This document shows, piece after piece, positions 1 through 5,871 of a stretch of DNA of 7,812 bases. A program made the position numbers and the translations under genes. The stretch's first letter is position 1, and every line of letters begins with the position of its first letter. The stretch is from positions 1-7,812 of the forward strand of contig JAJZDO010000247.1 in NCBI GenBank assembly GCA_021805955.1, read 5' to 3'. This DNA comes from Acidobacteriota bacterium (GTDB lineage: Bacteria; Acidobacteriota; Terriglobia; Terriglobales; Acidobacteriaceae). The notes beneath the pieces are model-generated. The model saw nothing but the letters and a program-made list of their open reading frames with translations. It had not been told where the DNA came from and ran no database searches.

Positions 1-2
1 TC

Positions 3-317
3 GGCGAAACACCCATGCCGCCCGGCCAGCCGCCCAATGATGTGAACTATAACCAGATGCAACTCTTGCTGGGTTACGGAGCCATCACCAAGCCCGGCCT
101 CAGTGCGGCGGCAAAAACCAACTTCCAATTGGAGGGACGCGCCCTCGAATACGGAGGCCTGCAGGTGACTTATAACCGGAACTGCTGCGGTCTTACCGTC
201 GAAGTCCAGCAATTTTCGCTCGGCGCGATCCGCAACGAAACTTCCACCACCTTCAACCTGACGCTGTCCGGCGTGGCCGCCGTCGGCAGCCTAGTGCGCG
301 CGGAGCGCCTCTTCTAA
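3..317 (+). CDS. lptD: LPS-assembly protein LptD, C-terminal fragment (5' end outside window)
   Basis: Only the last 104 residues are present; the reading frame is open from base 3 and enters from outside the window, so the ATG at 15 is not the true start. LptD is the outer-membrane beta-barrel that, plugged by the lipoprotein LptE, places lipopolysaccharide on the cell surface. Support is a vicinal cysteine pair (YNRNCCGL, bases 183-188) about 43 residues before the end. In E. coli LptD the corresponding Cys724-Cys725 pair lies about 60 residues before the end and forms disulfides with N-terminal cysteines. Around it are alternating polar/hydrophobic strands typical of a barrel, and the chain ends in Phe, as outer-membrane proteins recognised by the BAM machinery usually do. 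The N-terminal jellyroll and its cysteines lie outside the window and cannot be checked. It is followed by a DsbA-like and a SurA-like gene on the same strand, which fits LptD maturation. Identification is fairly secure from the CC motif and context. Confidence 0.8.
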   Translation, partial: GETPMPPGQPPNDVNYNQMQLLLGYGAITKPGLSAAAKTNFQLEGRALEYGGLQVTYNRNCCGLTVEVQQFSLGAIRNETSTTFNLTLSGVAAVGSLVRAERLF

Positions 318-382
318 CCGGGCCGCTGTACAACCGTATCGAGCGTAGGAAGTTGTTGCCGCGTTGGGAAACAGTCTGCGAC

Positions 383-399
383 GCCCGCCCGCCCGCCCG
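383..399. repeat. Short (GCCC)4 tetranucleotide run
   Basis: Four consecutive GCCC units plus one G lie in the 156-bp gap between lptD and the DsbA-like gene. Four units is a small number and may be chance in GC-rich DNA. No terminator with a T-run and no convincing promoter was found in the rest of this gap. Confidence 0.5.
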
Positions 400-473
400 A
401 ATCCTGTCAGTCTCGCACCTCGTCCCCAGCAGCAACAGGGCTCTGCGTGTGATAATGAAGAGACATATAGCCG

Positions 474-1433
474 ATGGGGAACTCGTTGCGCATATCTCGT
501 TTTTTCATGATTCTCTTCCTGGTTGCCGGAATGGGCTGCAAGGCGCAGTCGGCGCCCGGCAACAATACCCTCCAGGCCAAGCTGGATCGCCGGATTGAGC
601 TGACCATCCGCTCGCAATATAACGTTCCCCCGGACTACACCGTGACACTGGGCCAGCGCACCAAGAGCGACGTGAATGGATTCGACACGCTGCCGGTGAC
701 CTTCAGCAACGGACCCCAGAAGAAGACCACAATTTTTCTGATCTCGACCGACAACAACACTCTGGCGCGACTCGAAAAATTCGACCTTTCCAAAAATCCG
801 GCCGCCAGCATCAACACGCTGGGCCGTCCTGTTCGCGGGAACCCGGCGGCGAAAGTCACCATCATCAGCTTCGATGATCTGGAATGCCCATTCTGCGCGC
901 GCATGAATCAGGTTTTGTTTCCCGCCACGGAACAGCATTACGGAACGATGGTCCGCTATATCTATAAGGACTTCCCTCTTCCGGAACATCCCTGGGCCAT
1001 GCATGCCGCGGTCGATGTCAACTGCATGGCGGACCAGAGCCCAGCCGGATACTGGAACCTGGTCGACTATTTCCATGACCACAGCAACGAGATCTCCGGC
1101 GAGGGCAGCCAGCAGAACGTCGCGGCCAGCTTCAAGAAGCTCGACGATGCAACCCGCGCGGAAGGTCAGCGAGACAATGTCGATATGGGAAAATTGAACG
1201 CCTGCGTCGCCAAGCAGAACGACTCTGTCATTCGCGATTCCATCAAAGAAGGCGATTCGCTGGGTATCGACGGTACTCCGACTCTGTTTATCAACGGAGA
1301 GCGCGCCGTCGGCGCACTTTCGCAGGCGATGCTTTGGACCATTGTGAACCGGGCCATTCGAGATGCAGGCGAAATTCCCCCTCCGCAAACAAACAGCAAT
1401 TCGGCAGCACCTCCCGCGTCGCCCAGCAATTAG
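474..1433 (+). CDS. DsbA-family thiol-disulfide oxidoreductase, probable lipoprotein
   Basis: This 319-residue protein has a basic N-region, a hydrophobic stretch (residues 10-21) and Cys22, consistent with a lipoprotein signal peptide, although the box (AGMGC) is not ideal. Residues 23-115 form an N-terminal domain I cannot name. A thioredoxin-like domain follows (about 118-296) with the redox motif CPFC at 138-141, a helical insertion, and the cis-proline loop GTPT at 267-270. Cys184 and Cys244 in or beside the helical insertion may form a second, structural disulfide, as in many DsbA/Thioredoxin_4 proteins. The tail is rich in Pro, Ser and Ala. The expected role is oxidation of cysteines in exported proteins in the periplasm; it sits between lptD and a SurA-like gene, and LptD is a known Dsb substrate in E. 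coli. The ATG at 474 has only a modest Shine-Dalgarno (AAGAG at 458-462); the next in-frame ATG at 507 would lose the basic N-region. Isomerase activity of DsbC type cannot be excluded. Confidence 0.85.
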   Translation: MGNSLRISRFFMILFLVAGMGCKAQSAPGNNTLQAKLDRRIELTIRSQYNVPPDYTVTLGQRTKSDVNGFDTLPVTFSNGPQKKTTIFLISTDNNTLARLEKFDLSKNPAASINTLGRPVRGNPAAKVTIISFDDLECPFCARMNQVLFPATEQHYGTMVRYIYKDFPLPEHPWAMHAAVDVNCMADQSPAGYWNLVDYFHDHSNEISGEGSQQNVAASFKKLDDATRAEGQRDNVDMGKLNACVAKQNDSVIRDSIKEGDSLGIDGTPTLFINGERAVGALSQAMLWTIVNRAIRDAGEIPPPQTNSNSAAPPASPSN

Positions 1434-1512
1434 CAACTCGCTGGGATCGGATCGGGACACACAGTTTCAGGCAAAGGCCCGCGGCAATTAGGAACACCGG
1501 GCAGGCAGGCGA

Positions 1513-2646
1513 ATGGAGAACAGATTGAACGTCATGATGCAGAAATCTTTTTCATCTTCCAGCGATGTTTTCTCTTGCGGGGCTTATCGAGTCGCCCCAC
1601 GGCGCACCCACAAAATCGGCCTGGCCGCGATGACCAGCGTTTTTGTCCTCATCGCGCTCGCCGGCTGCTCGCGCACGCCGAACCCGGATGTTTGGGCCAC
1701 CGTGAACGGCCATCCGATCATGAAATCGGAGGTGGACAAGTATTACCAGACCAAGGTCAATTCCATGCAGCAGCAGCCCACTGCCGATGAGGCTGCCATG
1801 CTCAAGCTGGATATCCTGCATCAGCGAATTGACGAGGAAGTGATCCGGCAGCAGGCGGAAAAACTGCATCTGGTGGCGACCGATGCTGAGGTGGATGCCA
1901 AGATCGCGCAATTGAAGGCGCCCTATACCGACCAGCAATTCGACGCCAAGTTGAAGTCTCAGGGAATCACCCTGGAAGACGTCCGCCGCGATTTCTGGCT
2001 GAACATGACTACCGAAAAGGTCATCAATAAAGAGATCGAATCGAAGATCAACATTACCGACGATGACGTCAACAACTTCTACAACCTGCACAAGACCGAC
2101 TTCAACCTGATCGAGCCGGAATACCACTTGGCACGGATTATTGTCACTTCTTCTCCGGACCAGCAGGTCAAGAACCTGCAAAACAGCAAGGCTCGCAACG
2201 ACGCGGAGGCGCGCAAGGAAATTCAGACCCTGCATAATCAGTTGGAAACCGGGGGGAATTTCGCCACCCTCGCCATGAACTACTCCGAAGACCCCAATAC
2301 CAGCTCCAGCGGTGGCGACATGGGCTTTATTCCCGAATCGCAACTGAAATCCGATCCAGCGGTTTTTGGTGCAGTCAGCAAACTGCAACCCGGGCAGATC
2401 ACCCCGGTCCTGCCGATTCTCCAGACTGGCTCCAAGCAGCCAGCCGGCTATATGATTTGCAAACTGATCGCCATTGAGCCTGCAGGGCAGCATCCTCTCA
2501 GCGATCCGCGTGTGCAGCAGATGATTCGCCAGCAATTGCACGACAGCCGCTCCCGTCTGCTGCAGGGCGCCTATCAGGAAGTGCTGCGCGATAAGGCCCG
2601 GATCGTCAACTATTTTGCGGAAGACATTCTAAAGAACGCCCACTAG
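1513..2646 (+). CDS. SurA/PpiC-type peptidyl-prolyl isomerase lipoprotein
   Basis: The 377-residue product is a parvulin-type periplasmic folding factor. Residues 35-52 are a hydrophobic segment ending in a good lipobox (LAGC, Cys52; Ser at +2), preceded by an unusually long basic N-region. Residues 55-190 resemble the SurA N-terminal chaperone domain (VNGHPIMKSEVDKYY, then charged helices). Residues 203-321 are one PpiC rotamase domain, recognisable from YHLARIIV, the NYSEDPNTSSSGGDMGFIPESQL segment split by its GGD turn, and the closing GYMICKLI strand. E. coli SurA has two parvulin domains and is soluble; here there is one and the protein appears lipidated, closer to PpiC/PrsA-like architecture. 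The start is uncertain: ATG 1513 has weak AGGCAGG upstream, but an in-frame TTG at 1525 lies 6 bases after GGAG (1515-1518), and ATGs at 1534/1537 are also possible. Together with lptD and the DsbA-like gene it suggests an outer-membrane-protein maturation group; the gap to the DsbA-like gene is 79 bp. Confidence 0.87.
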   Translation: MENRLNVMMQKSFSSSSDVFSCGAYRVAPRRTHKIGLAAMTSVFVLIALAGCSRTPNPDVWATVNGHPIMKSEVDKYYQTKVNSMQQQPTADEAAMLKLDILHQRIDEEVIRQQAEKLHLVATDAEVDAKIAQLKAPYTDQQFDAKLKSQGITLEDVRRDFWLNMTTEKVINKEIESKINITDDDVNNFYNLHKTDFNLIEPEYHLARIIVTSSPDQQVKNLQNSKARNDAEARKEIQTLHNQLETGGNFATLAMNYSEDPNTSSSGGDMGFIPESQLKSDPAVFGAVSKLQPGQITPVLPILQTGSKQPAGYMICKLIAIEPAGQHPLSDPRVQQMIRQQLHDSRSRLLQGAYQEVLRDKARIVNYFAEDILKNAH

Positions 2647-2666
2647 TCAGAGCGGACTTACAGATA

Positions 2667-2702
2667 CTGCGCTCAAAATGAGAGGAGTCATTCTGAGCGC
2701 AG
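2667..2702. repeat. 15-bp inverted repeat hairpin 20 bases after the SurA-like gene
   Basis: CTGCGCTCAAAATGA (2667-2681) faces TCATTCTGAGCGCAG (2688-2702) with one mismatch and a six-base loop, GAGGAG. In the surA-side transcript this would be a stable hairpin just beyond the stop codon at 2646. It lacks a following T-run, so it is not a classical Rho-independent terminator, but it could protect the 3' end of the mRNA or aid termination. Its right arm is shared with the larger palindromic element. Confidence 0.7.
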
Positions 2703-2817
2703 CGAAGAATCCAGAGGGTGATGGCGGCGTGTACGACGCGGATATCGTCTGGATTCTTCGCTGCGGTCGCTGCGGAGCCTGCCCTGAGCGCAGTCGAAGG
2801 CTTCAGAATGGCTCTCC
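2684..2817. repeat. Nested palindromic (REP-like) intergenic element
   Basis: A perfect 18-bp inverted repeat (2698-2715 against 2748-2765) surrounds a 32-base loop. Outer arms continue the symmetry: CATTCTGA at 2689-2696 matches TCAGAATG at 2803-2810, and GGAG at 2684-2687 matches CTCC at 2814-2817. The right side carries an extra 37 bases (2766-2802) containing small self-pairing segments (CTGCG/CGCAG, AGCCT/AGGCT). From memory, sequences like CATTCTGAGCGCAGCGAAG and CCCTGAGCGCAGTCGAAGG occur as dispersed intergenic repeats in acidobacterial and other genomes, but I cannot verify this here. No transposase is present, so it would be a non-autonomous element. Its left arm also pairs with upstream sequence (hairpin 2667-2702). 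Confidence 0.7.
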
Positions 2818-2872
2818 ACCACAAATGACTATACAAACTGCAAATCCGCTATAGTGTCTTGCGTCCACGCAG

Positions 2873-3343
2873 CTAGCACTCTTCCGTAGCCATCGGCGCA
2901 TCGACCACGGCAACCGTCTTGCTTGCGCTGCCCGCAAAGGTGCCGAGCAACACCTCCGCCGCTTCCTCTGAAATCGACCGAAGATGAAGATCTCTCTGCG
3001 GAAACGCTATTTCCACCCCCGTATCGCGACACGCGGCAAACATCGCAAAATAGAGAACAGCCAGCGACGTGTGGGTCATGATCTTGCTCTCTAATACGCG
3101 CAGCGTGAAGCGCGAGAGCAGGCCAAGCGCAACGACGAAGATTGCAATTTGGCTCAGAAAGAGCAGTGTGATCGAGGTATGCCCAGCGAAAACAGAGGCG
3201 CATAGAGAGTGTGGCGGAGTTTTCTTCCCAGGTTCCCCAGCAGCGGCGACCACAGGCTGCCAGTTAAATCAATTCCAACCAGCAGGAGAAACAATGCGGA
3301 AAAAATAAACGAGAGCGCCCGTCAATGCGAGATACTCATCCAT
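2873..3343 (-). pseudogene. MscS-family mechanosensitive ion channel remnant, frameshifted and internally deleted
   Basis: Read on the minus strand, an ATG at 3343-3341 with a good Shine-Dalgarno (AGGAG, five bases upstream) starts MDEYLALTGALVY. After a frame change at the A6 run (3300-3305) the reading continues as a hydrophobic segment (LFLLLVGIDLTGSLWSPLLG) and RKLRHTLYAPLFSLG. A second frame change near 3172-3182 leads to another membrane segment (SITLLFLSQIAIFVVALGLL) and LRVLESKIMTHTSL. The text then jumps directly, around 3055-3065, to FAACRDTGVEIAFPQRDLHLRS, which resembles the extreme C-terminal end of MscS channels (usually GIEIPFPQR). The pore helix TM3 and nearly all of the cytoplasmic vestibule are therefore missing. 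The stop is TAG at 2875-2873. The gene once encoded a tension-gated channel and cannot now. The frameshifts alone could be sequencing errors; the deletion could not easily be. Family assignment rests on the FPQRDLHL signature and the order of parts. Confidence 0.78.
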
Positions 3344-3615
3344 TCCCGCTCCTCGCCCAGAGTCGCGCCAAGGCCGACTTTCCTGCTGCTCGAGAACATA
3401 TCCATCAATGTACTCGGTACTCGCAGCCCACCCCGAAAGAAAGGGTGCAGCGCACGGCCAGCCATCCGGCAAGAAACGATGGCCCTCTCCGCTGCGTTTG
3501 CGCTCCATCGAAGGCGCGCGTTTGCAGCCATGCGGTTCAATATGGAACGTCGCGAGCTAAACGCCTCTCTGCGCGCCGTTCTCTTCCTTCCCGACGCGGC
3601 CCATGCATCGGCAGG
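3344..3615. other. Intergenic stretch with nothing recognised
   Basis: This stretch lies between the start of the MscS remnant and the terminator of the TPR gene. Several frames stay open on both strands, as is common in GC-rich DNA, but none has a recognisable domain, a coherent hydrophobic pattern or a convincing ribosome binding site. A minus-strand frame running into the MscS remnant from 3508 could be a decayed upstream gene, but I cannot identify it. A promoter for the former channel gene may have been here. Confidence 0.4.
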
Positions 3616-3651
3616 AAAAAAAACAAAGCCCCCGAGCGATTCAGGGGCCTT
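3616..3651 (-). terminator. Rho-independent terminator after the TPR gene
   Basis: On the minus strand AAGGCCCCTGA, loop ATCGC and TCGGGGGCTTT form an 11-bp stem with two G-T wobbles, followed by G and eight T (the A8 run at 3616-3623 on the plus strand). It begins about 30 bases beyond the TPR stop codon (3682-3684) and closes the tonB-exbBD-TPR block. Confidence 0.93.
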
Positions 3652-3681
3652 GCCGTTTACTGTCACGCACTGTTTGAAAAA

Positions 3682-4500
3682 CTATTTTCCCAGTTCAATG
3701 CCCTTCTGCACATTTTCGTTTGCTTTGATTTGATTTGCCTTGCGCGCGGCCAGGCCCTTCTCTACCCACTGCTGGGCCGTCGCTAGATCCGCTTGGCGCG
3801 CAGCATCGTCATCGCACTCGATATCGGCCTTGCGGCGATACGTCAGTACAAGGTAGGACATGGCATCGTCATAATTCGCTCGCAGTTGAACCGCCTTGTT
3901 CAGCGCGTCGAGTCCTTCCTGGATCAGCGGACTATTCTGCTCCGCCAGCGCGGCGCAAGCCTTCTTGTCCTTGATCGCAGCGCCATCGTCATGCAGGCCC
4001 AAAGACTGGCGCACGGGGATGGCGTTCTTGTATGCCAATGTCCAATCGATCACGGCAATGGTGTAATACGCTTCCGCGTCGTTCGGATCCACGGCGATGA
4101 TTTTGTTTTGGTATGACTTCGCGTCTTTTAAATCCTGAATGTTGAAGTACAGCGATGCAATCCCTTTCAGCGCATTCAGATTGCTAGGATTTTTTTGCAG
4201 GACAAGCTGAAAATTCTGAATGGCCAGTTGCGCATTCTTCATATTGTCTGGCGTCTGCATGTTGGGAACGACTTGCTGAGCATAGGCTGTCGCCAGATAC
4301 AGTCGCGCCATCGGCAATGTGGGATCGAGTTGGACGGCCTGCTGAAAGTGATCGATGGCCTGTTCATAGCTCGCTGTCTTGAAGGCTTCCACGCCCTTAT
4401 TCAGTTGGTCGCGGGCTTTGAGTCTGTTACATCCAGTGGTAAGAGCCAGGCCCGCACACAGCAACGCAGCCATGACCGGATGACGTACAATGCGATTCAT
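3682..4500 (-). CDS. TPR-repeat lipoprotein
   Basis: I start this 272-residue protein at the ATG at 4500-4498, because GGAGAGG lies about nine bases upstream and the result is a clean lipoprotein signal: MNRIVRHP, a hydrophobic core, then LTTGC with Cys24. An upstream in-frame ATG at 4539 would only add 13 residues and spoil the signal. The mature part is a series of tetratricopeptide repeats: about 30-63 (YEQAIDHFQQAVQLDP), 64-106, 109-140 (AKSYQNKIIAVDPNDAEAYY), and less regular helices to about 255 (LDALNKAVQLRANYDDAM, then ATAQQWVEKGL). TPR arrays bind other proteins, so this is likely a periplasm-facing adaptor. It is the last gene of the tonB-exbB-exbD-exbD block, 185 bp after the second exbD and just before a terminator. 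That suggests, but does not prove, a link to TonB-dependent transport or envelope upkeep. The specific function is unknown. Confidence 0.87.
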   Translation of the reverse strand: MNRIVRHPVMAALLCAGLALTTGCNRLKARDQLNKGVEAFKTASYEQAIDHFQQAVQLDPTLPMARLYLATAYAQQVVPNMQTPDNMKNAQLAIQNFQLVLQKNPSNLNALKGIASLYFNIQDLKDAKSYQNKIIAVDPNDAEAYYTIAVIDWTLAYKNAIPVRQSLGLHDDGAAIKDKKACAALAEQNSPLIQEGLDALNKAVQLRANYDDAMSYLVLTYRRKADIECDDDAARQADLATAQQWVEKGLAARKANQIKANENVQKGIELGK

Positions 4501-4505
4501 TCGGA

Positions 4506-4517
4506 TTGACCTCTCCT
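4506..4517 (-). promoter_or_regulatory. Shine-Dalgarno region fixing the TPR lipoprotein start
   Basis: On the minus strand AAGGAGAGG lies 9-12 bases before the ATG at 4500. Its position supports the shorter protein start over the ATG at 4539, for which I see no comparable site. Confidence 0.7.
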
Positions 4518-4685
4518 TACAATCATTCGACACCCACACAGGCTAGAACGGCAGGAGAGCCCGCTGGGAAATGTGATTTTCCTTACCGTGTGATCTTACT
4601 CTGTTTCCTGCAATTGAGAAAGTTCGTAGCCACCCGATCCAAATTCCAGTTGCCAGTAGAACGCACAGCCTATTCCCACCGCTCG

Positions 4686-5120
4686 CTATTGTCCCGCCGC
4701 AATCTTGGGGGTAATGACGCCGATGTGATCGACCCCGGCCTGACTACCGATATCCACCACGTCCGCAATTGCCGCCCAATCGAGATTCGGATCGCCCTTG
4801 ATGAACATCACCTTGGTCGCGCGAATCGCATAAATCTGCTCCAGTTGCGCCAGCAGCTGGCTATGCTGTATAGGCGTCTCGTTGATCTTATACTGCACGT
4901 TGCTGTTGCCGGATCCCATTACTTGTAGCACGATCGTGGTATCGCTTTGGTTCTCGTGTTGCGGATTTTTCGGCGGCTGGGGCACCAGAGCATCGAGTCC
5001 GTGCGGCGTGGTTGGCGTGATGACCATAAAAATGATCAGCAACACAAGAAGCACGTCGATTAGGGGAGTGACGTTCGGGGTCGACGACAGGCCGCCGACG
5101 TTACCACCTGACATTGCCAT
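4686..5120 (-). CDS. exbD: ExbD/TolR-family proton-channel subunit (second copy)
   Basis: The 144-residue protein has a short cytoplasmic N-terminus, one membrane helix (about 18-36) containing the conserved signature TPLIDVLLVLLIIFMV with Asp22, and a periplasmic domain to the end. Asp22 matches the essential proton-carrying aspartate of ExbD (Asp25 in E. coli). The length is normal for the family. ExbD sits inside the ExbB pentamer and couples proton flow to force on TonB. The start ATG at 5120 has GAGG eight bases upstream. It lies 119 bp after the first exbD and 185 bp before the TPR gene. Its periplasmic domain differs strongly from the first copy, with an Asn/Gln-rich linker after residue 50 and no proline-rich tail, so it is not a recent duplicate. 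TolR is an alternative name for the same family; the tonB gene nearby favours ExbD. Confidence 0.92.
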   Translation of the reverse strand: MAMSGGNVGGLSSTPNVTPLIDVLLVLLIIFMVITPTTPHGLDALVPQPPKNPQHENQSDTTIVLQVMGSGNSNVQYKINETPIQHSQLLAQLEQIYAIRATKVMFIKGDPNLDWAAIADVVDIGSQAGVDHIGVITPKIAAGQ

Positions 5121-5239
5121 GAGATTATCCTCGTTTCAAAAAATGCGGCTTGAAAAACGCGTCTGCCGGGGCTGTGCTGCGTCCAATTGGAGTTGCGAAT
5201 AACCTGGCCAGAACTCATCCCCACGCCAGGCGTTCTGCC

Positions 5240-5713
5240 TCATGTGCCGGGCGCCGGGGTCGGGGTCGGCGGAGTCGGTTGCGGCGGTGGCGACGTCTGC
5301 GACGGCTCCGTCAGGAAAGCTACTTCATCGACGCCGGCGGTACGCAGCGCATCGATCGCGTTCATCACGATGCCGTAGCGCGCGCGCACATCCGCTCGAA
5401 TGTACACGGTCTTGTTGGGCTTGTCCTGTAGTAGGTCCTGTGCCTTGGGCCCAAGATCCGCCAACACAATCTGATTCGCCCCCAGATACACCTTACCGTC
5501 GCGCGTGATCGACACCTTCACGCTGTCCTCGTGGTCGGCATCCGGCAACGGAATAGCACTGATCGCCCTGGCCAAGTCTACGTTCACCTTGTTGTTCAAC
5601 ATGGGCGTGACGACCATGAAAATGATCAGCAGAACCAGCATCACGTCCACCATCGGGGTGACGTTGATGTCTGAGTTTACCTTCTTGCCTTCGTCTCGTA
5701 CTGCAATTGCCAT
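5240..5713 (-). CDS. exbD: ExbD/TolR-family proton-channel subunit (first copy)
   Basis: This 157-residue protein has a charged cytoplasmic N-terminus (residues 1-16), a single membrane helix (about 18-38) with the family signature TPMVDVMLVLLIIFMV and the proton-relay Asp23, and a periplasmic domain with the usual ExbD pattern (KVSITRDGKVYLGANQI, then KTVYIRADVRARYGIVMNAI). The last 18 or so residues are rich in Pro and Thr with alternating PTP steps, an extension that standard ExbD proteins lack. GGGAG seven bases before the ATG at 5713 supports the start. It follows exbB by 158 bp, a gap containing competing hairpins. It presumably works with ExbB and the neighbouring second ExbD in the inner-membrane motor that drives TonB. 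Confidence 0.93.
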   Translation of the reverse strand: MAIAVRDEGKKVNSDINVTPMVDVMLVLLIIFMVVTPMLNNKVNVDLARAISAIPLPDADHEDSVKVSITRDGKVYLGANQIVLADLGPKAQDLLQDKPNKTVYIRADVRARYGIVMNAIDALRTAGVDEVAFLTEPSQTSPPPQPTPPTPTPAPGT

Positions 5714-5783
5714 AGAGTAACTCCCGTGGCTTGGAACTCCTGCCGCTGATGGGCATGGGGCCTGGCCGAAATCGTTTCAGGGT

Positions 5784-5822
5784 CAGCCCGGTGGGCTGGC
5801 GAAGATTTCACTCTCGCCAGCC
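5784..5822 (-). promoter_or_regulatory. Overlapping alternative hairpins between exbB and exbD
   Basis: GGCTGGCGA (5794-5802) pairs perfectly with TCGCCAGCC (5814-5822) across an 11-base loop. The same strand segment GGGCTG (5793-5798) can instead pair with CAGCCC (5784-5789) across a three-base loop. The two stems exclude each other. No T-run follows on the minus strand, so simple termination is unlikely. Such a structure could set the mRNA processing point and the relative amounts of ExbB and ExbD; that is inference. Confidence 0.5.
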
Positions 5823-5871
5823 GCAACCGTGATTCCTGTTTGCAACCGGTTCCTGAACTGCGAGTTTCCTG

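Noticed and set aside
291..1460. Long minus-strand open frame (389 codons) opposite the DsbA-like gene
   Set aside because: It is antisense to a gene with a clear signal peptide and CPFC and GTPT motifs; the antisense translation is Arg/Gly-rich with no domain, a GC-rich shadow.
1552..2541. Long minus-strand open frame (329 codons) opposite the SurA-like gene
   Set aside because: The plus-strand reading has a lipobox and a PpiC domain; the antisense reading has no ribosome site or recognisable motif.
2667..2702. Rho-independent terminator for the lptD-dsbA-surA block
   Set aside because: The stem is strong but no T-run follows on the plus strand, so it is listed as a repeat/hairpin only.
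2606..2836. Minus-strand frame through the palindromic element (76 codons)
   Set aside because: It consists mostly of translated inverted repeat and overlaps the surA end; no ribosome site or domain.
2829..3203. Minus-strand frame of 124 codons overlapping the MscS remnant
   Set aside because: It is the wrong frame over the remnant; the MscS-like residues are in the neighbouring frame.
3209..3786. Two plus-strand frames (3209-3733 and 3325-3786)
   Set aside because: They run across the pseudogene start, a terminator and the antisense of the TPR gene end; composition is low-complexity and Arg/Ser-rich with no domain.
4501..4685. Promoter inside the gap before the TPR gene (TAAGAT as a -10)
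   Set aside because: Only four of six bases match the -10 consensus and no good -35 is at the right distance.
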